A stretch of 6,913 nucleotides of DNA from positions 1 to 6,913 of the forward strand of contig DAOUSS010000078.1 in the NCBI GenBank assembly GCA_030627085.1. The letters run 5' to 3'. This DNA is from Candidatus Stahliibacteriota bacterium (lineage in GTDB: Bacteria > Hydrothermota > UBA3073). Both the position numbers and the translations under genes were made by a program. Under the pieces are notes generated by a model. The model was not told the origin of the DNA. It searched no databases and saw nothing but the letters and a program-made list of their open reading frames with translations. Below, piece by piece: positions 1 through 6,155 of this stretch; position 1 is the first letter of the stretch, and every line of letters begins with the position of its first letter.

Positions 1-634
1 GGAGGATAAAGAGGTAAAGGACTTCATTGGGAAATATAAATCACACCATTCACTTTTGCTTACAGACAAACCATACACAGTCGGGCCTCTCGACCTTCAA
101 GATTATTACTTTGAACATAAGCGTCAGCAAATAGAGGCTATGATGAATGCAGCTCCTGTAATAAAAAAGGTTGGAAAAGAGTTCGGAGACAAATTTGGAA
201 GACATTACGGATTGTTTGAGGAATATAAACTGGATGATGCGGACAATGTGGTAATTGCTGCTGGAAGTGCTGCTGGAACCGCAAAGGCAGCAGTAGGTGA
301 AGCAAGAGAGAAAGGAACGAAGGCTGGCCTCCTGAGAATAAGGGTTATGAGACCTTTCCCCCATAAAGAGATAGCAAATGCGCTTAAAGATAAAAAGATT
401 ATATCCGTGCTTGACCGATCTGACTCTATGTCTACTATGGGAGGACCAATATTTGTAGAGACGAAGGCTGCGCTCTATGACATAAAAAATCATCCACCCA
501 TGTGCAACTATATATACGGTCTTGGAGGAAGAGAGATAGATGTAGAGGATATTATAAGGGTTTTCGAGAGGGGTGAGGTACATAAGGAAAAAGGGATAGA
601 AAAGAAGATTGACTTTGTAGGGCTACGAGAATAG
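1..634 (+). CDS. porA: Pyruvate/2-oxoacid:ferredoxin oxidoreductase alpha subunit, C-terminal part (5' end outside window)
   Basis: PorA works with the beta subunit, plus gamma and ferredoxin-like delta subunits in the four-subunit type. Together they oxidise pyruvate and CoA to acetyl-CoA and CO2, passing electrons to ferredoxin in the cytoplasm. The frame is open from the left edge (first full codon at base 2), so 210 residues are visible, about half of the usual roughly 390. The family stretch after the alpha-subunit pyrimidine-binding domain is clear: a PYTVGPLDLQDYYFEHKRQQ-type segment, FGRHYGLFEEYKLDDAD, the glycine-rich VVIAAGSAAGTAK, then LRIRVMRPFPHKEI, VLDRSDSM and GGPIFVETKAALYD. 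This is the transketolase C-terminal-like domain (PFOR domain II). A TTG at 56 is internal and is not the start. porB follows in the same direction, so the two are probably co-transcribed. Pyruvate is the likeliest substrate; another 2-oxoacid cannot be excluded. Confidence 0.93.
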   Translation, partial: EDKEVKDFIGKYKSHHSLLLTDKPYTVGPLDLQDYYFEHKRQQIEAMMNAAPVIKKVGKEFGDKFGRHYGLFEEYKLDDADNVVIAAGSAAGTAKAAVGEAREKGTKAGLLRIRVMRPFPHKEIANALKDKKIISVLDRSDSMSTMGGPIFVETKAALYDIKNHPPMCNYIYGLGGREIDVEDIIRVFERGEVHKEKGIEKKIDFVGLRE

Positions 635-651
635 CGAATAATGAATGATTT

Positions 652-681
652 CCTTTGATGCAAGGCTAAAGCCTTTGATGC
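652..681 (+). repeat. 10-bp direct repeat with hairpin in the porA-porB gap
   Basis: The sequence CCTTTGATGC occurs at 652-661 and again at 672-681. Between and within the copies, AAGGC TAAA GCCTT (663-676) can form a 5-bp stem. It lies in the 94-bp gap between the porA stop and the preferred porB start, which is long for this operon type. A role in setting the porA:porB ratio is only a guess; chance duplication is equally possible. Confidence 0.35.
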
Positions 682-719
682 CTCACTTATTTTTAATTTT
701 TGATATATTATTTAATATT

Positions 720-724
720 GGGGG
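720..724 (+). promoter_or_regulatory. Ribosome binding site that decides the porB start
   Basis: A GGGGG run lies 4 bases before the ATG at 729. No comparable purine-rich site precedes the upstream in-frame ATG at 645. This supports 729 as the porB start. Confidence 0.6.
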
Positions 725-728
725 TATT

Positions 729-1649
729 ATGCCTAAGTTGAAAGAAGTAGTAAAAAACGGAAGTCTTTTTACCGCGGGGCACAGGGCATGTGCTGGGTGT
801 CCCGGCCCGATTATAATCCGTCAGGCACTTATGGTCTCAGGTCCTAATACCGTGGCTTGTATTAATACCGGCTGTATGGAGGTTGTGTCAACAATAAATC
901 CTTATACTGCCTGGAACATCCCTTTATTACATGTAGCCTTTGAAAACGCTGCCGCCGCAATATCTGGAATTGAATCCTGTTATAAGTCATTCAGGAAGCA
1001 GGAAAAGATAAAAAAAGATTTAAATTTCATAGCATTTAGTGGAGACGGTGGCACATATGATATTGGTCTGCAGGCACTCTCAGGTGCTCTTGAGAGGGGG
1101 CACAGATTCTTGTATATCTGTTATGACAATGAGGCTTATATGAACACAGGAATACAGCGTTCCTCTGCAACCCCCTGTGGTTCTCATACAACCACGTCTC
1201 CGGCCGGGAGTGTCATTCCGGGGAAAAGGGAAAACAGAAAGGACCTGACAGAAATAGTCGCCGCACACGATATACCGTATGCAGCGCAGGCGTCCCCGGG
1301 ATACTGGAATGATTATATGAAGAAAGTAGAAAAGGCATTAGCCTGTGGGGGACCATCTTTTATAAATGTAATATCCCCCTGTCCACTTGGATGGAGGCAT
1401 AGCCCGGATCAGAGCATAGATATAGCGAAACTTGCTGTGCAGGCAAACTTCTGGCCATTATACGAAGTGGAAAATGGAAAGCATAAAATTACATACAAGC
1501 CAAAAGAAAAAGTGGATATAGAGGAGTTTCTAAAAGTGCAGGGAAGGTTTGCACATCTTTTTAAGCCCGAAAACAGACATATTATAGACGAATTGAGAGA
1601 AGAAATAGAAAGGAAATGGGAAAGACTGGAACATCTGAGCTCGATTTAG
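729..1649 (+). CDS. porB: Pyruvate/2-oxoacid:ferredoxin oxidoreductase beta subunit
   Basis: This subunit binds thiamine diphosphate and the proximal [4Fe-4S] cluster; with PorA it forms the catalytic core. From 729 it is 306 residues, normal for the family. Visible features: the GHRACAGCPGP motif with Cys21 and Cys24, NTGCMEV with Cys49, and SPCPLGW with Cys218, giving the four expected cluster ligands. The ThDP/Mg2+ motif follows as GDGG (105-108) with DNEAYMNTG (133-141). The TPCGSHTTTSPAG stretch is also typical of PorB. The frame is open back to 645, but the extra 28 residues (a hydrophobic MPHLFLIFDILFNIGG-type run) do not resemble a PorB N-terminus and lack a ribosome site. The gene sits 94 bp after porA and is followed by a strong hairpin, suggesting it is the last gene of the por operon. 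Confidence 0.95.
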   Translation: MPKLKEVVKNGSLFTAGHRACAGCPGPIIIRQALMVSGPNTVACINTGCMEVVSTINPYTAWNIPLLHVAFENAAAAISGIESCYKSFRKQEKIKKDLNFIAFSGDGGTYDIGLQALSGALERGHRFLYICYDNEAYMNTGIQRSSATPCGSHTTTSPAGSVIPGKRENRKDLTEIVAAHDIPYAAQASPGYWNDYMKKVEKALACGGPSFINVISPCPLGWRHSPDQSIDIAKLAVQANFWPLYEVENGKHKITYKPKEKVDIEEFLKVQGRFAHLFKPENRHIIDELREEIERKWERLEHLSSI

Positions 1650-1657
1650 CATAAAGA

Positions 1658-1693
1658 TACGAGGTGATGGATTGTTATCTCCATCACCTCGTA
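1658..1693. terminator. Perfect 14-bp hairpin after porB, possible transcript end or 3' stabiliser
   Basis: TACGAGGTGATGGA (1658-1671) and TCCATCACCTCGTA (1680-1693) are exact inverted copies around an 8-base loop. The hairpin starts 9 bases after the porB stop. A U-tract does not follow directly on either strand; on the plus strand a second small palindrome GTAAAA A TTTTAC (1694-1706) comes next, supplying four T's. It could be a weak intrinsic terminator, a 3' end protecting por mRNA, or part of a palindromic repeat family. Confidence 0.55.
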
Positions 1694-1706
1694 GTAAAAA
1701 TTTTAC

Positions 1707-1893
1707 AAAATTCCAGTATCTCCTGCAACTTATCAATAATTCTCGCTTATTGTATTAAAACCTACAAAAAATAATTAATGGTTAATACTAATCCTGGAAG
1801 ATTCTCTTCCCGCCAATAACTTTAAGCATCTAATTTACTTTACAACCTTTATTTACCTAAAAGACCTGTTCAACTGTAATGCTTAAGACGTAA
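1707..1893. other. AT-rich gene-free stretch before rho
   Basis: No credible coding region is seen on either strand. It holds one small palindrome, GGAAGA TTC TCTTCC (1796-1810), and a weaker ATTAA TGG TTAAT. No known riboswitch or tRNA was recognised. Confidence 0.5.
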
Positions 1894-1921
1894 TTGAGAT
1901 TACTCTACTACGGTATATAAA
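1894..1921 (+). promoter_or_regulatory. Candidate sigma-70-type promoter for rho
   Basis: TTGAGA (1894-1899) and TATAAA (1916-1921) are separated by 16 bp, inside a very AT-rich segment. Transcription would begin near 1928, leaving a leader of roughly 18 bases that carries the GGGAGG ribosome site (1937-1942). The region is so rich in TATA-like words that the exact -10 is uncertain. Confidence 0.4.
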
Positions 1922-1945
1922 TATATAAATCAAAATGGGAGGTTT

Positions 1946-3193
1946 ATGAATATAGGAGAACTTCAAAAGAAGACTATATCCGAACTCCGAGATATTGCAC
2001 AAAAACTTAAAATATCTGGAATTACAAATATGCGTAAACAGGAACTGATATTTAAGATACTCGAGTCGGGCGCAAAGAAAAATGGACTTATACTCGGCAG
2101 TGGCGTTCTGGAAGTGCTTTCAGACGGATATGGATTCCTGCGTTCCCCGGACTACTCATATCTCCCTGGTCCGGATGATATATATGTCTCTCCGTCACAG
2201 ATAAAGAAATTCGCTTTAAAGACGGGTGACACAGTTATGGGACAGATAAGACCTCCGAAAGAGAACGAACGCTTCTTTGCACTTCTAAAGGTAGAAGCGG
2301 TAAACTTTATAGACCCCGATGAAAACAAGAAACGCATCCTATTTGATGAACTTACTCCCTTTTATCCCACATCAAGAATAGATCTTGAAAGGAAAAACAG
2401 CGATATCTCCATGCGTATAGTAAATTTGTTTACTCCTATTGGAAAGGGTCAGAGAGGGCTTATTGTGTCCCCGCCAAGAGCAGGAAAGACAATACTCCTT
2501 CAAAAAATAGCAAATGCAATAACAGAGAATCATCCAGAGGTTATCCTTATGATACTTCTTATCGATGAGAGACCGGAAGAGGTTACTGACATGAAACGCA
2601 ATGTAGAGGCAGAGGTTATATCTTCTACCTTTGATGAGCCGCCGGAAAGACACATACAGGTCGCAAGTATGGTTTTAGAGAGGTCAAAAAGACTGGTTGA
2701 ACAGAAGAAGGATATCATCATACTCCTGGATTCAATAACAAGGCTTGCAAGGGCATATAATGCCGTGTTGCCTCACAGTGGAAGGACACTCACAGGAGGC
2801 GTTGATGCAACCGCTCTTCAGAAACCCAAAAGGTTCTTTGGTGCCGCAAGAAACATAGAAGAAGGAGGTTCACTTACAATAATCGCCACTGCATTGATTG
2901 AAACAGGTTCAAGGATGGACGATGTAATATTTGAGGAGTTCAAGGGAACAGGAAATATGGAACTTGTTCTTGATAGAGAGTTGTCAGACAGGGGCATATT
3001 TCCCGCAATACACCTGAACAAATCAGGAACTAGAAAGGCGGAACTTCTTATGGATGAGAAGGAATTACAAAGGGTCTATATCATGAAGAAGATCCTTCTT
3101 GAGATGAATCAAATAGAGGCATTAGAACTCCTGCTGAAACGCATGAAAAGAACAAAAAATAATACCGAATTCCTCGCATCAATGAATGGATAA
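1946..3193 (+). CDS. rho: Transcription termination factor Rho
   Basis: Rho is a hexameric RNA-dependent ATPase that loads on C-rich unstructured RNA and dissociates RNA polymerase. At 415 residues it is close to the E. coli protein (419) with no N-terminal insertion domain. Order: N-terminal helical Rho_N domain (about 1-45, including MRKQELIFKIL), cold-shock RNA-binding domain (about 48-118) with RNP1 DGYGFLR at 60-66, then the RecA-like motor. The motor has Walker A SPPRAGKT (Lys181), the catalytic DERPEE segment (Glu208 is equivalent to E. coli Glu211), Walker B ILLDSITRLARAYN (Asp262), the Q-loop SGRTLTGGVD and the R-loop KSGTRK containing the arginine finger (about Arg363). The start has GGGAGG 3 bases upstream, a short spacing, but the MNIGELQKKTISELRDIA N-terminus fits the family. 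It appears monocistronic, with its own promoter and long gaps on both sides. Confidence 0.98.
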   Translation: MNIGELQKKTISELRDIAQKLKISGITNMRKQELIFKILESGAKKNGLILGSGVLEVLSDGYGFLRSPDYSYLPGPDDIYVSPSQIKKFALKTGDTVMGQIRPPKENERFFALLKVEAVNFIDPDENKKRILFDELTPFYPTSRIDLERKNSDISMRIVNLFTPIGKGQRGLIVSPPRAGKTILLQKIANAITENHPEVILMILLIDERPEEVTDMKRNVEAEVISSTFDEPPERHIQVASMVLERSKRLVEQKKDIIILLDSITRLARAYNAVLPHSGRTLTGGVDATALQKPKRFFGAARNIEEGGSLTIIATALIETGSRMDDVIFEEFKGTGNMELVLDRELSDRGIFPAIHLNKSGTRKAELLMDEKELQRVYIMKKILLEMNQIEALELLLKRMKRTKNNTEFLASMNG

Positions 3194-3195
3194 TT

Positions 3196-3245
3196 GTCAG
3201 AGACTGTTAATATGAGCAAGCGTAACAGTGACTTGCCTGTCTGAC
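3196..3245. repeat. Nested inverted repeat directly after the rho stop
   Basis: An outer pair GTCAGA (3196-3201) and TCTGAC (3240-3245) encloses an inner pair ACTGTTA (3203-3209) and TAACAGT (3223-3229). It begins two bases after the rho stop. No T-run follows, so it is not a classical intrinsic terminator. It may protect the rho mRNA 3' end, or be the edge of the repeat cluster that follows. Confidence 0.4.
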
Positions 3246-3279
3246 GCCTGCCTGCCGGTAGGCAGGGTAGGCAGGTAAG
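3232..3279. repeat. GC-rich CCTGCC/GGCAGG palindromic element
   Basis: Two tandem CCTGCC-type units (3247-3256) face two GGCAGG units (3261-3266 and 3270-3275) across a GGTA loop. The hairpin can use either right-hand unit. Flanking CTTGCCTG (3232-3239) and CAGGTAAG (3272-3279) also pair, with one wobble. Composition contrasts sharply with the AT-rich surroundings. It resembles intergenic REP-like palindromes seen in several copies in some bacterial genomes; only one copy is in this window. Confidence 0.6.
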
Positions 3280-3334
3280 AGACTTTTAAGAGACAACTTA
3301 TTCAGACATAAGACCACCCCATAAAGTCGCTATG

Positions 3335-3382
3335 CTCCAACGGGGCTCGCCCCGTGGAGTAAGTTTTGCTACTCCACAGGGC
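3335..3382. repeat. Mutually exclusive hairpins in the rho-rarA gap
   Basis: The central arm GCCCCGTGGAG (3349-3359) can pair upstream with CTCCAACGGGGC (3335-3346), forming an 11-bp stem with one bulged A. It can also pair downstream with CTCCACAGGGC (3372-3382), with one mismatch. A further 8-bp stem GTGGAGTA/TACTCCAC (3354-3361 with 3370-3377) belongs to the second option. The arrangement is direct unit, inverted unit, direct unit. It lies upstream of the proposed rarA start of transcription, so it would be read only by transcripts running on from rho. Confidence 0.6.
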
Positions 3383-3399
3383 AAGTAGACAATAGACTA

Positions 3400-3428
3400 T
3401 TACCAAGTTAAACAAGACAAGTTATACT
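3400..3428 (+). promoter_or_regulatory. Candidate sigma-70-type promoter for rarA
   Basis: TTACCA (3400-3405) and TATACT (3423-3428) are spaced by exactly 17 bp. Transcription would start near 3435, giving a leader of about 77 bases before the rarA ATG. Confidence 0.45.
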
Positions 3429-3511
3429 TTAAAAAATCTCTTGTAAGTCTCGTTAAGGTCCCTGTTAAAAAAGAAAAATTTATCTGTGGTTTTAAAGGAA
3501 TCGGGGTTCTT

Positions 3512-4840
3512 ATGCAGGATTTATTTACAAGAGGGAAAAAAGCACCCCTTGCGGAGAGGATGAGACCAAACAACCTCAGCGAATTCGTCGGACAGGCTCA
3601 TCTTCTTGGAGAAGATGGACCTATATGGCAGGCTCTTCAGGTAGGAGAAATCTCTTCGAGTATCTTCTGGGGTCCCCCGGGAACAGGTAAGACTACCCTT
3701 GCGAAACTCATAGCGAAAATAGGAAGTTATAAGTTCATAGCATTCAGTGCAGTGCTCTCAGGTGTAAATGACATAAGAAGAGCAATAGCGGAGGCAAAGG
3801 TATCTAAAGAACAAACAATCCTATTCATAGATGAAATACACAGGTTTAACAAGGCACAGCAGGATGCATTCCTTCCATATGTTGAAGACGGAACGATAAT
3901 TCTTATAGGCGCGACCACTGAAAATCCATCGTTTGAAGTCATCTCTCCCCTACTCTCCCGTACCAGCGTATATGTGTTTTACCCACTCTCAATAAATGAG
4001 ATAAGAACTATTATTGACAGGGCTATTACTAATGAAAAAGGATTAAAAGAATATGATCCGGATATTCCAAATGATGTCAGAAACTATATAGCAGAAATCT
4101 CGGGCGGTGATGCAAGAATTGCACTCAATATACTAGAATTTGCGGTGCTTACTGCAGGAATACAAGCAAAAAGTGTAGAGCAGGACTTTACCCCTGCAGA
4201 AGGGAAACCCCGTAAAAGAAGCGTAACAGTAGAGAGAGTAAAAGAGATTGTGAAGGAACTTCCTTTGATCTATGATAAAAAGGGCGAAGAACATTATAAC
4301 CTCATATCAGCATTTATAAAGTCTTTAAGAGGCTCCGATCCTGATGCTGCTGTATACTGGCTTGCAAGAATGTTAGAGGCAGGAGAAGATCCTCTCTTTA
4401 TAGCAAGAAGAATGATAATATTTGCTGCAGAGGATGTGGGAAATGCGGATCCTCAGGCACTCACCCTTGCGGTATCCTGTAAGGAGGCTATTCATTTTAT
4501 TGGAAGACCCGAAGATTTTCTGCCGCTTTCTCAGACGGCAATCTATCTTGCAACTGCTCCTAAAAGCAACTCTGCTCTTGTGGCATACAAAAATGCCCTA
4601 CAGGATGTTAAAAAGTATGGAGCTCTACCAGTACCACTTCATATTCGCAATGCGCCAACTTCCCTAATGAAAAACCTGGGTTATGGTAAAGGATATAAAT
4701 ATCCCCATAATTTTAAGGGACATTGGGTAGAGGAGAAATATCTTCCAGAGAAGTTAAAAGGAAAGAGATATTACTTTCCATCAAGTTCAGGAAAGGAAAA
4801 AGAAACAGAAATAAAGAAAAAACCTCATAAGAAAAGGTAA
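3512..4840 (+). CDS. rarA: Replication-associated recombination protein A (AAA+ ATPase, RarA/MgsA)
   Basis: RarA is a clamp-loader-like AAA+ ATPase acting at stalled replication forks, related to yeast Mgs1 and human WRNIP1. At 442 residues it has the family's usual length. The N-terminus PLAERMRPNNLSEFVGQAHL is a hallmark. Walker A is GPPGTGKT (54-61), Walker B ILFIDEIHRF (Asp107, Glu108), sensor 1 lies in GATTENPSF (133-141), the arginine finger in LLSRTSV (Arg150), and sensor 2 in SGGDARIALNILE. The C-terminal oligomerisation domain is recognisable from DKKGEEHYNLISAFIKSLRGSDPDAA, AAEDVGNADPQAL and the terminal GYGKGYKYPHNF. A lysine-rich tail (KEKETEIKKKPHKKR) extends past the conserved core. 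The start has GGGG 5 bases upstream. The last 16 bp overlap the converging antiporter gene. Confidence 0.96.
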   Translation: MQDLFTRGKKAPLAERMRPNNLSEFVGQAHLLGEDGPIWQALQVGEISSSIFWGPPGTGKTTLAKLIAKIGSYKFIAFSAVLSGVNDIRRAIAEAKVSKEQTILFIDEIHRFNKAQQDAFLPYVEDGTIILIGATTENPSFEVISPLLSRTSVYVFYPLSINEIRTIIDRAITNEKGLKEYDPDIPNDVRNYIAEISGGDARIALNILEFAVLTAGIQAKSVEQDFTPAEGKPRKRSVTVERVKEIVKELPLIYDKKGEEHYNLISAFIKSLRGSDPDAAVYWLARMLEAGEDPLFIARRMIIFAAEDVGNADPQALTLAVSCKEAIHFIGRPEDFLPLSQTAIYLATAPKSNSALVAYKNALQDVKKYGALPVPLHIRNAPTSLMKNLGYGKGYKYPHNFKGHWVEEKYLPEKLKGKRYYFPSSSGKEKETEIKKKPHKKR

Positions 4841-5769
4841 AAGACATAAAGAAAATAAATTGTCACAAGCACCCCACCTTCCCACCGCTGAAAACCCTTT
4901 CTGGTTTTTCCAAAAACAATAAGAAAAATAGAAAGAAGCAGAAGGACGGGAGTAGCAAAAAAATGGGTATTTCTGTCTATCGGCAATGGTCTGACAAGTC
5001 CTGATACCCCAAGAACAAGAATAATATCAAGAATATTGGCACCTATGATATTACCAATGGATATCTCCTTGTGTCCTCTTGTCACAGCAACTATAGATGT
5101 AAAGAACTCAGGAAGGGATGTTCCAAATGCCACCAGTGTAAGCCCAATAATGCTCTCTGAAACCCCAAAATACTTCGCAATTGCACTACCCGACAGGATC
5201 AGAAGCCGACTGCCAATAATAACCATTAATGCACCCACAGAGAACAGAAAGAGTTCTCGTCTAAGATTGAAGTCTGACTTTGGAATCGCACCATCTTTCC
5301 GCCATTCCTCCCGTGCATTCTTTGCCTGTTTCAGTGAATATCTTATATAAAGATAGACCAAAAAGAGAAAAAAGAGAGAGATAGGTCTTGTTATTATCCC
5401 GTAAAAAGAGAATAAAAAAAAGAGCACTACGACTGAAAGCATCATCACACATTCTCTCTTAAGCATTTCTCTCGACACGGGCATAAATGTAAAGCATACA
5501 CAGCATCCGAGTATGAGTCCTATATTGGCAATCGGTGAACCGACCGCATTACCAACAGCCATCTCAACTTTTCCCATCGCCGCAGCCATAACAGAGACAA
5601 AAAACTCAGGTGCCACCGTAGCTATACTAACAAGGGTTGCCCCGATCAATACCTTTGGAACATGGAAGCCTTCAGCCATCTCGACGGCAGCATCCACAAA
5701 CCAATCTGCGCCCTTGAGAATTAGTATAAGGGCAACAAAAAAGAAAAAAATTGCCAGCCACAAAGACAT
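4825..5769 (-). CDS. Calcium/sodium antiporter-type membrane exchanger (CaCA superfamily)
   Basis: This 314-residue integral membrane protein has the duplicated fold of prokaryotic CaCA exchangers such as E. coli YrbG and archaeal NCX_Mj. About ten hydrophobic segments are visible, with a charged loop (KQAKNAREEWRKDG, about 147-160) between the halves. Alpha-repeat 1 (43-88) contains ATVAPEFF and GNAVGSPIANIGLILG; alpha-repeat 2 (209-254) contains GTSLPEFF and GNIIGANILDIILVLG. Lined up from memory with NCX_Mj, the acidic and amide ligands are kept: Glu55, Asn82, Glu221 and Asp248. Two coordinating serines differ (Val52, Ala244), so the transported ions are uncertain. The ATG at 5769 precedes the first membrane helix; no ribosome site is present and the promoter sits just upstream, implying leaderless translation. 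The gene converges on rarA. Confidence 0.93.
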   Translation of the reverse strand: MSLWLAIFFFFVALILILKGADWFVDAAVEMAEGFHVPKVLIGATLVSIATVAPEFFVSVMAAAMGKVEMAVGNAVGSPIANIGLILGCCVCFTFMPVSREMLKRECVMMLSVVVLFFLFSFYGIITRPISLFFLFLVYLYIRYSLKQAKNAREEWRKDGAIPKSDFNLRRELFLFSVGALMVIIGSRLLILSGSAIAKYFGVSESIIGLTLVAFGTSLPEFFTSIVAVTRGHKEISIGNIIGANILDIILVLGVSGLVRPLPIDRNTHFFATPVLLLLSIFLIVFGKTRKGFQRWEGGVLVTIYFLYVFYLFL

Positions 5770-5774
5770 AATCC

Positions 5775-5803
5775 ATTATATCATAAATACCCTTCAATGT
5801 CAA
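5775..5803 (-). promoter_or_regulatory. Perfect-consensus sigma-70 promoter for the antiporter gene, likely leaderless
   Basis: On the minus strand TTGACA (plus positions 5798-5803) and TATAAT (5775-5780) are both exact consensus hexamers, spaced by 17 bp. Only five bases (GGATT) separate the -10 box from the antiporter ATG (5769-5767). With normal initiation about 7 bases past the -10, the message would start at or within a base or two of the ATG. Confidence 0.8.
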
Positions 5804-5805
5804 GG

Positions 5806-5835
5806 AAAAAACTCATCGGTACTCTGAAGAGTGCC
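5806..5835 (-). terminator. Candidate minus-strand intrinsic terminator upstream of the antiporter promoter
   Basis: GGTACTCT (5818-5825) and AGAGTGCC (5828-5835) form an 8-bp stem with one wobble. On the minus strand it is followed after six bases by TTTTTT (plus 5806-5811). It could end transcripts coming from cysS just before the antiporter promoter. The spacer before the T-run is longer than usual, so the call is weak. Confidence 0.35.
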
Positions 5836-5902
5836 CCACAAAAGAATAATAAAAATACCATCGACTATACCCTCTTATGTAATCAAGAAACAAACTAACC
5901 AG
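5836..5902. other. Gene-free stretch
   Basis: No coding region or recognised RNA is seen on either strand here. It is AT-rich sequence between the candidate terminator and the multi-frame open region. Confidence 0.4.
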
Positions 5903-6155
5903 TTAAGTATAGGGATCTTCGGGATCCAAATAAAATGAGGAAGGTTCTGAAAAGTGTCTACGAGGTGGGTAGCTCTCACCGATCGAATAATTCTTTTTGG
6001 TATGAGTGAGTTTTAAAGGGCTTACTTAAAAATGCCTCAAACGTGGCTCCCAGGTAAAGTGCGCCAAGTGCAGCCGCGGGCAAAAATTCGCCCCTCTTTT
6101 GAAAACACAGATATCCAAACCACGAACCCAACGCGAGAATTCGTATCTCTTTTAC
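5903..6155 (-). pseudogene. Possible frameshifted gene remnant or small membrane-protein gene downstream of cysS
   Basis: I do not recognise this. On the minus strand one frame is open for 59 codons (6155 down to 5979, stop TGA 5978-5976). It encodes membrane-like segments such as ILALGSWFGYLCF and LPAAALGALYLGATFEAF. A second frame, shifted by one base, overlaps its end and runs from 6025 to a TAA at 5905-5903, with a protein-like tail containing GESYPPRR and YLDPEDPYT. The two could be one gene broken by a single-base shift in A-rich sequence around 5990-6020. The first frame has no ATG or GTG; only a TTG at 6131 could start it. In a third frame, a GTG overlaps the first frame's TGA as GTGA and opens 34 codons. 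Because another minus frame and the plus strand are also open here, a GC-richer repeat or conserved non-coding element is a serious alternative. Confidence 0.3.

Noticed and set aside
50..583. 177-codon open frame on the minus strand
   Set aside because: It lies wholly antisense to porA, whose protein is a clear family match. The translated product is Ser/Tyr/Leu-rich without recognisable motifs, typical of a shadow frame.
645..728. N-terminal extension of PorB from the ATG at 645
   Set aside because: There is no ribosome site and the 28 residues do not look like a PorB N-terminus. The ATG at 729 has GGGGG at good spacing and gives a normal-length protein.
1650..1945. Long rho leader with E. 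coli-like autoregulatory attenuation
   Set aside because: The best promoter candidate leaves only a leader of about 18 bases, and no leader ORF or C-rich rut-like stretch is evident.
3232..3382. CRISPR array or insertion sequence in the rho-rarA gap
   Set aside because: There are no regularly spaced identical repeats with unique spacers, no transposase gene and no target-site duplication. The structures are simple palindromes.
5036..5827. Two 104-codon plus-strand frames (5036-5350 and 5513-5827)
   Set aside because: They are antisense to the antiporter, whose motifs and promoter are unambiguous.
5932..6006. Short plus-strand frame starting at ATG 5934 (about 24 codons), considered as a transposase remnant
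   Set aside because: It is too short, and no transposase motif or terminal inverted repeat could be identified.
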